From contig NZ_BQME02000001.1 in the NCBI RefSeq assembly GCF_022180385.2, positions 636,501 through 700,500 of the forward strand: 64,000 bases of DNA, given 5' to 3'. The DNA comes from Paenibacillus sp. L3-i20. Lineage in GTDB: Bacteria; Bacillota; Bacilli; Paenibacillales; Paenibacillaceae. Under the pieces are notes generated by a model. The model did no database searches. It was not told where the DNA came from and saw only the letters and a program-made list of their open reading frames with translations. Below, piece after piece: positions 35,529 through 44,430 of the stretch. A program made the position numbers and the translations under genes. The stretch's first letter is position 1; each line of letters opens with the position of its first letter.

Positions 35529-35756
35529 GTGATGATGATTAGATCAGGGACAGAGAGCTTATTTGTACATGGAAACGAATATGTATATCAACGCGTCGTA
35601 AATTACCTAAACAGTCAATATACCCAGATTGTATCGATCGAACATATGGCGGATTCGTTAGGGTATAATCGCGCCTATCTTTCACGTATCTCGACGCAAT
35701 TTCGACATACATACGGAATGTCACCTTCCGAATACCGGAAATCTTTAAGTAATTAA
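35529..35756 (+). pseudogene. Remnant of an AraC/XylS-family regulator
   Basis: A 75-residue frame divergent from galK. VVNYLNSQYTQIVSIEHMAD followed by SLGYNRAYLSRI is the first helix-turn-helix of an AraC domain. It then jumps directly to STQFRHTYGMSPSEYRKS, which belongs to the end of the second helix-turn-helix. The sensor domain and about 35 residues between the two motifs are absent. AAGCAGGTG precedes GTG/ATG codons, so it could still be translated. It was probably the gal operon regulator, lost along with galT. Confidence 0.65.
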
Positions 35757-35803
35757 CCTTTTCTTTCTGAAATGATGGGCATACTATCATCAGGAGGGAT
35801 CAT

Positions 35804-37039
35804 ATGAAGGAACTTCATACTGGCCGACTCTATTGGCCAACGACGTTATCCAAAACAAAAAATTATGGGACGATAACGGAAAATTGTAAAACAACCGTTG
35901 CGATTGTAGGCGGAGGCATGTCAGGAGTAACTTGCGCCCATGTCTTTGCAGCTAATGGTGTAGATACTTTGCTATTGGAACGAGGAAAAATAGCTGAAGG
36001 CAGTACATCCGCTAATACAGGGCTACTGCAATTTTGTAATGACGTTATGCTCGTTGACTTAATGAAACAAATCGGGCGAGGCCCAGCAGAAACGTTTTAC
36101 AAGTGCTGCAAAGGGGCTGTAGCGCAGTTAGCTGCTGCTGCGCAAAGTTTGCCAGTCGATGTAGGCTTTAGAAATAGAAGCAGTCTCTACTTTGCTTCCA
36201 CCGAGCAGGATTTGCCTAAGTTAAAAAGGGAGTATGAGGCGCTTTCCACTTGTGGATTCGATGTCGAGTATTGGTCCCAAGAAGAAATCGCTCATCACTT
36301 CCCATTCAGCAAACCAGGTGGTATTGTCACACACGGTGATGCAGAGGTTAATCCGTATCAATTCGTTAACGCTCTCGCTGAAGCAACTGCTGCCTCCGGC
36401 GCACGTATATTTGAAGGAACCGACATCAATAACCATGATACGCAAAGCGACGGAATTCACCTCCTACATACCTCACAAGGCTATACAATTGAAGCTCAAC
36501 ATGTCATTTATGCTGTAGGATATGAGCCTGAGGAATTAAGGGGACGACTTATTAAAGCTAATCTGAATCGCTCCTACGTCATCGTCACAGACGTTCAGCC
36601 TCATCTAGAGAGCTGGCACAAACGATTTATGCTGTGGGAAACGGCAAGGCCTTACTTGTACCTTAGAACGACAATAGATGATCGTATCGTTGTGGGTGGC
36701 CTTGATGAAGAGACAGAACATCCTGTACATAGCAAGCAAACACTCAAGCGAAGAAGCAACAAACTAATGGAGAAGCTTCTTGCTTTATTTCCGGATGCCA
36801 AATCGACGTACGAATATGACTGGAATGCAACTTTCGGAGAGTCGCAAGATAATCTTCCCTTCATCGGAGAAGATCCAAAGTGGGCTAACGTATACTACAG
36901 CCTTGGTTATGGCGGGAATGGTACAGTTTACAGCATGTTAGCTGCTCATCTTTTACTGGATATCATTCAGGGGAAAGGGGGAGAACATCCGTTAACCGAA
37001 ATCGTTTCTTTGTCTAGAGCATCGCTCGCTGAAAAGTAA
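35804..37039 (+). CDS. FAD-dependent oxidoreductase (DAO family)
   Basis: A 411-residue glycine/D-amino-acid-oxidase-type flavoprotein. Dinucleotide fold VAIVGGGMSGVTCAHVFAAN near residues 32-51, then LLLERGKIAEGSTSANTGLL near 56-75, which is common to the family. HVIYAVGYEPEEL near 240 and LPFIGE...YYSLGYGGNGTVYSMLAAH near 345-385 complete FAD binding. No Rieske domain is attached. Substrate unknown. CAGGAGG lies five bases before the ATG, and a terminator follows. Confidence 0.88.
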   Translation: MKELHTGRLYWPTTLSKTKNYGTITENCKTTVAIVGGGMSGVTCAHVFAANGVDTLLLERGKIAEGSTSANTGLLQFCNDVMLVDLMKQIGRGPAETFYKCCKGAVAQLAAAAQSLPVDVGFRNRSSLYFASTEQDLPKLKREYEALSTCGFDVEYWSQEEIAHHFPFSKPGGIVTHGDAEVNPYQFVNALAEATAASGARIFEGTDINNHDTQSDGIHLLHTSQGYTIEAQHVIYAVGYEPEELRGRLIKANLNRSYVIVTDVQPHLESWHKRFMLWETARPYLYLRTTIDDRIVVGGLDEETEHPVHSKQTLKRRSNKLMEKLLALFPDAKSTYEYDWNATFGESQDNLPFIGEDPKWANVYYSLGYGGNGTVYSMLAAHLLLDIIQGKGGEHPLTEIVSLSRASLAEK

Positions 37040-37047
37040 CGGATGCT

Positions 37048-37091
37048 AAAAGCCATGGATATGGTCCATTAGAAGACCATTCCAGGCTTTT
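37048..37091 (+). terminator. Terminator after the FAD oxidoreductase gene
   Basis: AAAAGCC pairs with GGCTTTT around ATGG/TCCA and ATGGTC/GACCAT inner stems, followed by T residues. Confidence 0.75.
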
Positions 37092-37178
37092 TGTCGTTTA
37101 CATCCGATACGTCCAACTTATGTTTGGACATGACATAATTATTGTATCAACTATGCTATCACTTACTTTTCCATTCCC

Positions 37179-37736
37179 TTACTTCCCATCCGCAATACGT
37201 GTTGCCCCGTACGTTCGGAAAATTCCTTCTGCGACGCTTAGTCTCGATAGATCAGCGCCGTCATCCTTATCCATTAGCGATTTGCTCTCATCCGTCTCTA
37301 CGATGACAGCAACAGCCCCATTCTCCACCCCACTGTGACATAGTTCCGCTTCATCCTTCTCCAATCCTAAAGCGCGATAAGCGCTTAATTCATTGAAGTT
37401 TAAAAACGGGAACGACGAACCAAACGAATAAATACCGCCTACTGCCGGAGAACCTCCGAAGCTTGCAAGTCCATATCCACCAACTACATTCGCAGCACCA
37501 TACATATTTGTTGTTCCAACCCCAACATAGCTGTCGTCGCCATCACTGCTATAGGTATTTGCTAGCTCATGCATTTCATCAGCATGAATATCAGTTTCCG
37601 ACTCAATTCGTCTGGAGTGACTCATATCTTTGGTCAATACTTTTATCTCCCCTCCCGTAAATCCTCCTTGCTCTAATTGATTAATTACATCTACTACTTG
37701 CTGCTCACTGTCAAACAAACCAATTTTTTTGGCCAT
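37179..37736 (-). CDS. YflT/general-stress 17M-like protein
   Basis: A 185-residue soluble protein. Residues 1-40 (MAKKIGLFDSEQQVVDVINQLEQGGFTGGEI) resemble the start of the heat-induced stress protein YflT domain, in which a helix-rich ferredoxin-like fold binds no known ligand. The middle is glycine- and serine-rich (GVGTTNMYGAANVVGGYGLA), and the end (AELCHSGVENGAVAVIVETD) matches the domain's last strand. Function unknown; stress-related by family. Confidence 0.65.
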   Translation of the reverse strand: MAKKIGLFDSEQQVVDVINQLEQGGFTGGEIKVLTKDMSHSRRIESETDIHADEMHELANTYSSDGDDSYVGVGTTNMYGAANVVGGYGLASFGGSPAVGGIYSFGSSFPFLNFNELSAYRALGLEKDEAELCHSGVENGAVAVIVETDESKSLMDKDDGADLSRLSVAEGIFRTYGATRIADGK

Positions 37737-37943
37737 AATATAATGATACCCCCGCCGCTTGGATCTTGTTTAATGCCATAACATTGGTATGCCCATTCAA
37801 CTATGATATCAATCGAAAATGTCGAATGAAGGAAAGTTTTGACAAATAAGGTCGGATAACTCATGAAAGGTTGTACACCGCCTTATATTCAGGGTATGAT
37901 GATGAGTATATGTGAGGAATTTCGGACAAGAGGTGAGGGGAAG

Positions 37944-39137
37944 ATGATTCAACATATGCTGCGATATCCCGCAGGCTGGACTTGGCATGTCGTACAACAG
38001 GCAAGTCATCTGCCCCAAGAGCAGAAACCTCTGCCAAGCAGGAAATCGGTGCAGAGGGCTGAAGAAGCGATATCCTCAAAGCGCAAAGTGAAACAATCAC
38101 AAGAAAGCGACCAGCAGGCGCTTGCCGAAGAACAAATTGCCCAGCTCAAGCAACAATTTGTTGAATGTGCCACTTGGATTGATGAATGTGCGGGAAGACG
38201 TACCAACCATATCTCCGTAGATGATTTCCCAGGCATTGGACCTATTTTGTGCGGGACATTAATGATACAAGTGTCTGAAGAGCAATCAGACGTTCAGTCG
38301 TTCCACTTCTGGTTATCTAGTAAACGACTCATTACGATGCATGAAGATATGCGCATTCCGCTGCGTTTGCAGAACGGTTCACACACGCCAAAATATGATG
38401 GCTGCCAAATTGCGCCTGAAGCATTTTTTATAATGATTAGTGTTATGCTTGAACCGTTCCATTCAGGCTTAGACGGCTTCGAGCGTAGACTCGGCGAATT
38501 AGAAAAAACGATGCGAATTCAGAATCGGACTGGCTTGATTGATGTTATATTCGAGCGAAGATATGACTTGCTGCATTGGAGCCACTTATTTATCCCCATT
38601 CGAGAAGTACACGGAGCTGCAAAAGAATCATTTGGGGAAGAAATTACCGATAAAGATGCTTTCGTGAAAATTAGTTATAAGCTGGAGCGGATCGATACTC
38701 TTCTGAAGCATTATGCACTTGAGATCGATACATTAATCTCCATGGATGATGCAATCTCAAGCTTCCGCGGCAACGATATAATGAAGACATTAACCATCTT
38801 CACTGTTCTGTTCCTTCCTGCAACGATTGCGGGTACTCTAATGGGGAGTAACTTCGACTGGCTGCCTTTCCAAAAGCATCGATGGGGATTCACAGCGATG
38901 GTAATAGGAATAACGTTAATTACAATCGGCATTTATATCTGGCTCTGGAAAAAGGGTTGGACTGGCGATTTACTAAACAGACGAAGTGGGCCATTACTGT
39001 TCTCAGAACCATTAGAGCAAGAAGGACGTTCAGCTCGTCATAGTAAACGTAAAAAGCATTCATTAGGAAGCTCCAAACCAGAAGATAGTACTGGCAGTTC
39101 GCATCAATTGTTGCGTTCCCGTAAAAAACGTATGTAG
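37944..39137 (+). CDS. CorA-like magnesium/divalent cation transporter, GSN variant
   Basis: Start ATG at 37944 (MIQHMLRYPAGWTWHVVQQA) has GAGGTGAGG upstream; a frame from 37863 adds 27 residues with no site. The 397-residue protein has a long cytoplasmic helical part and two closing membrane helices (IFTVLFLPATIAGTLM and a second near VIGITLITIGIYIWLWK). The CorA pore signature GMN reads GSN here (LMGSNFDW). The basic tail has KKRKKHS-type stretches. Pairing to CorA is by topology and position of the motif; ion preference is uncertain. Confidence 0.75.
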   Translation: MIQHMLRYPAGWTWHVVQQASHLPQEQKPLPSRKSVQRAEEAISSKRKVKQSQESDQQALAEEQIAQLKQQFVECATWIDECAGRRTNHISVDDFPGIGPILCGTLMIQVSEEQSDVQSFHFWLSSKRLITMHEDMRIPLRLQNGSHTPKYDGCQIAPEAFFIMISVMLEPFHSGLDGFERRLGELEKTMRIQNRTGLIDVIFERRYDLLHWSHLFIPIREVHGAAKESFGEEITDKDAFVKISYKLERIDTLLKHYALEIDTLISMDDAISSFRGNDIMKTLTIFTVLFLPATIAGTLMGSNFDWLPFQKHRWGFTAMVIGITLITIGIYIWLWKKGWTGDLLNRRSGPLLFSEPLEQEGRSARHSKRKKHSLGSSKPEDSTGSSHQLLRSRKKRM

Positions 39138-39291
39138 CGTTTGCTGCTGCGAAATCGGGAACGTTTTTTATGTTTCAGCCATAAAATTCCCCATGTATGT
39201 TGCTGAATTATGTTATTCCGCTGGTACCCATCCCAAGCCTCTCTCATACATTATTACATCAGTGTCAGATGTAATTGATCGGAGGGAAATA

Positions 39292-40107
39292 ATGATGGCT
39301 GGGGAAAGTTACTTCAAAGGGCAAAAGCCCGATTTACAAACTGCCATTTTTTTGGCTGCCGTTTGTGGACAAACTTATATTCAATTCAACAATAAAGATG
39401 ACGGCTTATTTCTAGTCCCCCGCACTTATAGCTTAATTGGCGAATTTAGTGCAAAGGCTTATGACAATCGACCAGAGCGATTCGGTTTCGTCATCGCTTC
39501 AGAACAAAGCATTATACTCGCATTCAGAGGCAGCGGCTCCGCTGTGGACTGGGTGTCTGACTTCATTGCTCAACAGACCCCGTACCGTCCGGTCAGAAAT
39601 GCTGGTCAAACCCATAAAGGTTTTACTGATATCTACATGTCTGCTCGAGATGCCGTTCATTCGTTACTCGGGCAATTAGATGCTGAGCGACCTTTATTTA
39701 TTACTGGTCATAGCCTTGGCGGATCATTAGCTACACTGGCGGCCCTTGATATTGCTCGCAATACACCTTTCACTGCACCTATTGTCTATACCTTCGGTGC
39801 GCCTCGAGTCGGTGATCCCAATTTCGCAAAAGTTTATAATTATTCCGTCCCTACTCACTGGCGTTTCCAAAACGAATTTGATATTGTCCCTCATCTTCCA
39901 CCGCTTGTTTACCAATCACCAAAAACGAAGGGGAATTACTTTTATTTGCATGTAAAAGGGGAAGTACTGCGTTCTTTCCGTATGGGCTCTGTATCTGGAA
40001 ATCATCTGTTATCAAATTATTTTAACGACTTGGCAAAAGAACAGCCCGAAGTCGCAGCCGCATTATGCGCCGAGCCTCCGGGCTGGTGTCCAGTCATTGA
40101 TCCTTAA
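39292..40107 (+). CDS. Class 3 lipase-type hydrolase
   Basis: Start ATG at 39292 (MMAGESYFKGQKPDL) has GGAGGG six bases upstream; the longer frame from 39193 lacks one. The 271-residue protein has the class 3 lipase (fungal-type) pattern: ILAFRGSGSAVDWVSDF near residues 75-92, HKGFTDIYMSARDAV near 107, nucleophile GHSLGGSLATLAALDIA near 138, TFGAPRVGDPNFAKVYN near 165, EFDIVPHLPP with the catalytic Asp near 194, and a late NHLLSNYF His. No signal peptide, so it is probably cytoplasmic. Confidence 0.85.
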   Translation: MMAGESYFKGQKPDLQTAIFLAAVCGQTYIQFNNKDDGLFLVPRTYSLIGEFSAKAYDNRPERFGFVIASEQSIILAFRGSGSAVDWVSDFIAQQTPYRPVRNAGQTHKGFTDIYMSARDAVHSLLGQLDAERPLFITGHSLGGSLATLAALDIARNTPFTAPIVYTFGAPRVGDPNFAKVYNYSVPTHWRFQNEFDIVPHLPPLVYQSPKTKGNYFYLHVKGEVLRSFRMGSVSGNHLLSNYFNDLAKEQPEVAAALCAEPPGWCPVIDP

Positions 40108-40115
40108 ACTTATGA

Positions 40116-40760
40116 TTAAGCAGGAAGTATGTACTGGATAATAACAAAGAAATGAACGATTGAACCACCTAGTACAAACAAATGCCATACCGCATGGTGA
40201 TAAGGGAAGCTTCGCCACATATAAAAAATAGTTCCAACCGTGTATAGAATGCCTCCAGTAACAAGCAGAGTCAAGCCGCCTGGTGCAAGATGTGCAGTTA
40301 GTGGCTTCCATGCGAATACAATGATCCAGCCCATTGCAATATAGAGAATGGTTGAGGTAAACAAATATTTAGACGGGAATATTGATTTGAATATGACACC
40401 AACAACAGCAACTCCCCAAACGATGCCAAACAATACCCACCCTAACGCACCCTGAACGATATGAAACAAAATTGGTGTATAAGTGCCTGCAATAAACACA
40501 TAAATAAATGAATGGTCCAGCGATTCAAACACTCGCTTGGCCTTTCCTTTGGGAAAGCTGTGGACAAGCGTAGAAGCAGAATATAAGAGCAGCATCGCTG
40601 ATCCGTAAATGGTGAAACTGACAACATGTAAGGCCGTTCCTTTTATTGAAGCGAACACAATAAGCAGTACTAATGCGGCTACACTTAGCAGCGCCCCAAT
40701 ACCGTGTGTTATTGCATTTGCTATTTCTTCACCCTTAGAAAAAGTATGGGTGTTTGCCAT
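40116..40760 (-). CDS. Hemolysin III / YqfA-like PAQR membrane protein
   Basis: A 214-residue protein with seven hydrophobic helices. The opening TFSKGEEIANAITHGIGALL is the HlyIII signature, and SLDHSFIYVFIAGTYTPIL near residue 82 and YHHAVWHLFVLGGSIVHFF near 186 carry the conserved Asp and His residues that bind zinc in this PAQR-related family. GGAGGAG precedes the ATG. Membrane sensing or hydrolase function is only inferred for the family. Confidence 0.9.
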   Translation of the reverse strand: MANTHTFSKGEEIANAITHGIGALLSVAALVLLIVFASIKGTALHVVSFTIYGSAMLLLYSASTLVHSFPKGKAKRVFESLDHSFIYVFIAGTYTPILFHIVQGALGWVLFGIVWGVAVVGVIFKSIFPSKYLFTSTILYIAMGWIIVFAWKPLTAHLAPGGLTLLVTGGILYTVGTIFYMWRSFPYHHAVWHLFVLGGSIVHFFVIIQYILPA

Positions 40761-40835
40761 GGGTAACTCTCCTCCTTCAAAAGTTTGCGCAGCAAACTTA
40801 CTTCGTAAGCCTTAGCTTACTTCAAGTTTAAAGGA

Positions 40836-41528
40836 TTAGAGCCACCCTTTCAACCATGCACGAACACGGCCAATCGTTTTGTCCAAATTACATACCGCCT
40901 CTGTATCCATATAAGGCTCCGTATTTCGGAAATAGTCCGCATGACCTCCAACCGTTGGAATACCTTCCACATAACCGGGAGCATATTTATAGCTGTTCCA
41001 TTGCGGCAACATTCGGCCTGCTCTATTCCAACCACCCCAGCTTCCGATTCGACTTATTGGGTCATTCATCTTACCCAAGCTATCGATGGAATGAAAGTAA
41101 CTAACCTTCTCCTGTAATCTTGGATGAATTGGCATGCGCGGAGAACCAACCTGAACGATACGAAAGTCGCGCAGCACACCTTCTTCCTCCAGCATTTTGG
41201 CTGCCTGATACGCTGCCGCTCCACCCCCGCTGTGTCCAATTAAAAGCGTCCGATCAGAGGTGACATTATCTTTAATCTGCTGCCATACATTGCGACCACC
41301 AATTCGACCTGCCTTCATTCGGTTAGAGAGGTCCGTCTTCACTTCAAAAACTTGTCTGACCCAATTACGACTAGCGTCCCCATACGGGTATAAGACATGA
41401 ATTGCTGGCTGAATACCTTCGGATGTAAGTTGTTCCTCCAGCTTTTCCTTACAAGCATTGAAGGAACCTGTCGTTGTCTTGACGCCTGCTAACAAATATA
41501 CGTTTAGCGTAGTTGTCTTGACTGCCAT
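40836..41528 (-). CDS. Lipase-like alpha/beta hydrolase
   Basis: Start ATG at 41528 (MAVKTTTLNVYLLAGVKTTT) has GGAGGG seven bases upstream. The 230-residue protein has TLLIGHSGGGAAAYQAAKML (nucleophile Ser in GHSGG near 104), VQVGSPRMPIH near 130 and a late GGHADYFRN His near 200. It resembles the short lipase-like proteins common in Paenibacillus; the physiological substrate is unknown. Confidence 0.75.
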   Translation of the reverse strand: MAVKTTTLNVYLLAGVKTTTGSFNACKEKLEEQLTSEGIQPAIHVLYPYGDASRNWVRQVFEVKTDLSNRMKAGRIGGRNVWQQIKDNVTSDRTLLIGHSGGGAAAYQAAKMLEEEGVLRDFRIVQVGSPRMPIHPRLQEKVSYFHSIDSLGKMNDPISRIGSWGGWNRAGRMLPQWNSYKYAPGYVEGIPTVGGHADYFRNTEPYMDTEAVCNLDKTIGRVRAWLKGWL

Positions 41529-41757
41529 TGTGTATCCCTCCATCTAAAATGACTATGGTGAAGTCGTTACCCTCATTATGCGGGGACTCGCGTCATCTCA
41601 TACGCCATTTCAGATGACAGTTACGACCACAATTGTGTGATATCCTCACAAAAGGGCATACCTCACTTTAGGCTATATCCTATTCCATGAGCGTCTGGAA
41701 TGCTAATGTAAATGTTCATTCCCAACCCATTCACACCGTCATTTTTTCTTTAAAAAA
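41529..41757. other. Intergenic stretch without visible genes
   Basis: About 230 bases between the upstream end of the lipase-like gene and the terminator of the next minus-strand gene. It should hold the promoter of the lipase-like gene. I found no clear hexamer pair and no coding frame. Confidence 0.4.
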
Positions 41758-41796
41758 AGAACGCCAAATGCAGTCATTGACCGCATCTGACGTTCT
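41758..41796 (-). terminator. Terminator after the 67-residue protein gene
   Basis: AGAACGCCA pairs (one mismatch) with TGACGTTCT, with an inner ATGC/GCAT stem, followed by a T run on the minus strand. Confidence 0.75.
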
Positions 41797-41841
41797 ATCC
41801 TTCGAATGATGTACAGTTGCAAGCAAGTGTACACTCTGATG

Positions 41842-42045
41842 TTATACACCCATTTTTTTGCGTTGGTTGTTAACTTTTTTCGTATTTTGACTCCGCAGTT
41901 CCTGAGTCCCGGTTGAGAAGTTTTTTTGGCCTGGCGCTCCGCCAGATTGGCCTTGTTTTTTCTGAGCTAGCAACTGCTTAGCACGCTCTGCTTGAGTCAG
42001 CTTCTTCGGCTGCTCTTCTGATTGGTTCTGTTCATTCGTAGACAT
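41842..42045 (-). CDS. Small basic hypothetical protein
   Basis: A 67-residue, glutamine- and lysine-rich protein (KKLTQAERAKQLLAQKKQGQ, ending NQRKKMGV) with no membrane helix and probably much disorder. GAGGTG stands six bases before the ATG and a terminator follows, so the gene looks real. It may bind nucleic acid, judging from charge only. Family not recognised. Confidence 0.7.
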   Translation of the reverse strand: MSTNEQNQSEEQPKKLTQAERAKQLLAQKKQGQSGGAPGQKNFSTGTQELRSQNTKKVNNQRKKMGV

Positions 42046-42077
42046 AGGTTCACCTCACTTTATGTTCCACATCATCT

Positions 42078-43010
42078 TTATTCTACTACACTTATATACC
42101 GTGTAAAAGAGGCTTTACGAAGCTCACCGTAATCCTTCAGCTCAAAATGGGCTAATTTCAGTTGTTGATCGATATTTTCGGTCGTTATAATTACAGCTTT
42201 TTCCGCTATTCGTTTAATTGCACGAAGCATCTCAAGCTGTTCATCCCCCTCTAATACTGAACATAAATTATAGGGCAAATCGACGATTGCTGTATCATAC
42301 TTACCTGTCAGCAATCTCATGTCGCCAAGCTGCACAACATTTGGGTAACCATAGTGAGCTAGGTTGATTCGAGCTCCTTTTGCTGCCAATGGATTCATAT
42401 CCATGCCTTCTATATTAATATTCATGGATAAAGCTTCAATTAGCACCGTTCCCATGCCGCAGCAAGGGTCAATCATCGTCTTGCCAGCAGGATTCGGACC
42501 TGCTGCAATATTAACAAGTGCACGAGCTGCCCGCGTAGGCAGCGCTGTTGAATAATTTTGCGGCTTGCGCTGATGTTTGAGCCATAACGCTTCATTATCT
42601 TCACATGGACCGAATAGCCATTGCCCTTGGAATCGCATTAGACCGAGACGACGACGGGGCTCCCGCATATCCGCTTGACCAATCAGAGATGCTCCTACCG
42701 TCCGTTCCAGTTGACGCTGCTCTTCATAAGTAAATGATTCATCGCCATCGGTATAAGCAACTTTAAACGAATCGCCTTCCAAATCATAAACGGGCAATAA
42801 CGCTTCCAACTCGGACAAAGATGATGTTTCTAAAACTGTCGTTAATTTTCTTTTGAAAAATGGGCTGCGATTAATTGAAATCGCCCTTCCCTCTGTACTT
42901 TCAATAACTTTTCCACTTATAGTCGAATTATTACCGAATAAGCTGCGAAGCTCCATATCACATAATTGAGCCTCATCTTCATGTCTAGCGTACGTGTACA
43001 TATATTTCAT
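42078..43010 (-). CDS. TRM11-family RNA methyltransferase-like protein
   Basis: Start ATG at 43010 (MKYMYTYARHEDEAQLCDME), 10 bases after the lapA stop; a frame from 43046 would overlap it. The 310-residue protein has an amino-terminal THUMP-like part and a class I methyltransferase: MIDPCCGMGTVLIEALSMNI near 190 (motif I) and IVDLPYNLCSVLE near 245 (motif IV, DLPY in place of the usual DPPY). It probably modifies a guanosine in tRNA or another RNA. GGGTAAGCAG precedes the ATG. Confidence 0.8.
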   Translation of the reverse strand: MKYMYTYARHEDEAQLCDMELRSLFGNNSTISGKVIESTEGRAISINRSPFFKRKLTTVLETSSLSELEALLPVYDLEGDSFKVAYTDGDESFTYEEQRQLERTVGASLIGQADMREPRRRLGLMRFQGQWLFGPCEDNEALWLKHQRKPQNYSTALPTRAARALVNIAAGPNPAGKTMIDPCCGMGTVLIEALSMNINIEGMDMNPLAAKGARINLAHYGYPNVVQLGDMRLLTGKYDTAIVDLPYNLCSVLEGDEQLEMLRAIKRIAEKAVIITTENIDQQLKLAHFELKDYGELRKASFTRYISVVE

Positions 43011-43020
43011 CTGCTTACCC

Positions 43021-43386
43021 TTATCCGTCTTTTTTTGTATCCTCAATTAATTCATTACTTACTTCTTCAGAAGGTATCTCCGCATAATTCCTATTGGCAT
43101 TAATTTCTGAATAAGATGCTTCAAACGCTTCTGCCTCGATGGACCCGTCAGCAACTTGTTTTTCAAGTGTTTTCACCGTTTTCTGCAGTTTGTAGATCCG
43201 AATCATACCGAATAACCCAACTGTAAGTCCACCTAAAAGTGTCGATACGAGAATAACAAGAATAAGTGGCGTCGTTGTTTTTGCAAATAGGAAGTTAACT
43301 TGAACCGATTCCACATTAATAACAGCAAAAATCGCGATAACTAACGCGAATACAAAAGCAGATATAAGCATTCCTTGACCTTTCAT
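43021..43386 (-). CDS. LapA-domain membrane protein
   Basis: Start ATG at 43386 (MKGQGMLISAFVFALVIAIF) has GGAGGG eight bases upstream. The 121-residue protein has two membrane helices and the LapA/YciS pattern NVESVQVNFLFAKTTTPLIL between them, then a short coiled coil (LQKTVKTLEKQVAD) and an acidic tail. In other bacteria such proteins help lipopolysaccharide assembly; the role in Firmicutes is unclear. Confidence 0.82.
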   Translation of the reverse strand: MKGQGMLISAFVFALVIAIFAVINVESVQVNFLFAKTTTPLILVILVSTLLGGLTVGLFGMIRIYKLQKTVKTLEKQVADGSIEAEAFEASYSEINANRNYAEIPSEEVSNELIEDTKKDG

Positions 43387-43523
43387 GAGCAATCCCTCCT
43401 ATATACAGATTCTCACAAACGACTTAAATAGTCTACCCAATTGCCAAATTGCTATAAGAAGTGGGGAGAAAGTAAATAAATAAAACAACAAAAAAGACCT
43501 CTAATGGAAAGAGATCCCTTTGT

Positions 43524-44087
43524 TTATGCTGTCCGGAAAGTGCTTGCCGTAATTGGCTCACAACCTGCATACGAGTGTAACTTGCCGTGGTATACTAACT
43601 CAAGCTCTGGTGTATTCTGCAAGTCACCAGGTGTGACAAGCAAGGGAGACTTCTCAACGAGACTAACTCCACTTCGGTCGAATACGGTTGCTACGAACTG
43701 AGAGCAAAAGTACGAGTATCTGCGTTCCCATTCAATATTGAATACGACACCGAGCATGCCAACCAAATTATATTTGTACAGATCCTGATATTGCTCGAAA
43801 TGTTTAATTTGTAATCGGATGCTATTGTAGGTAGTCTGACAAACCTTTATTTTGTATAGGGCGCACATTGATTCTTCGAAAAAATCACCGCGAATGTCCT
43901 CTCTAACGAAACCTGCAAAAAAAGGATTGCTAGGATTTTTGCGTCCGAAGCTGTACACCTCGTTCAAATCCTGATCAAATGCAATCGAAGCATGGTTGAG
44001 TGGATCCTTTGTGAAGGATCTAATAATTTTAGTTAGGACAGTTCCGGTATCTGTTAATAGCACATATATCTCTTTATCCCTACTCAT
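43524..44087 (-). CDS. YiiX/YebB-like permuted NlpC/P60 cysteine hydrolase
   Basis: A 187-residue protein. KDPLNHASIAFDQDLNEVYS near residues 27-46 supplies a His ahead of YFCSQFVATVFDRSGV near 126-141 with a Cys. That His-before-Cys order marks the circularly permuted papain-like fold (YiiX/YebB, LRAT-like). No signal peptide. It faces away from the isoprenoid-synthase gene with 343 bases between them, so a role in cutting or trimming the nearby NHLP peptide is possible but unsupported. GGAGG precedes the ATG. Confidence 0.65.
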   Translation of the reverse strand: MSRDKEIYVLLTDTGTVLTKIIRSFTKDPLNHASIAFDQDLNEVYSFGRKNPSNPFFAGFVREDIRGDFFEESMCALYKIKVCQTTYNSIRLQIKHFEQYQDLYKYNLVGMLGVVFNIEWERRYSYFCSQFVATVFDRSGVSLVEKSPLLVTPGDLQNTPELELVYHGKLHSYAGCEPITASTFRTA

Positions 44088-44430
44088 GCTTTATAACCTC
44101 CGCTATCCAAGAACTCTCAATTAGTATTAACTTTAATGTAAAAGAACCATTTTTCATACCTTCTCAAGTACTGGATGATTCCCCTACTTTAGTCCAGTAA
44201 TACATTGATTCAACAAATAGAAGTTGTGTATAAAAAATGAACAACAATCATCCCATCTTCATTCTACTGGATTTTTATAGTTTACTCAACCTATATGAGC
44301 AAAAGAATTGCTAAACTATCTACCTAAATTGTTAAGTTTTACAATGAAAAATCGGTTCTCATGCTATAGTCTAATTATAATCGAAGTTCAGTTTAATCTA
44401 ATATATTCTCTCATTGGAGTGTTGTGCACG
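44088..44430. other. Divergent intergenic region of about 340 bases
   Basis: AT-rich region upstream of both the NlpC/P60-like gene and the isoprenoid-synthase-like gene. It holds TATAGT and TATAAT near 44360-44380 that could be -10 hexamers for the plus-strand gene, without convincing -35 partners. No coding frame was seen. Confidence 0.4.
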
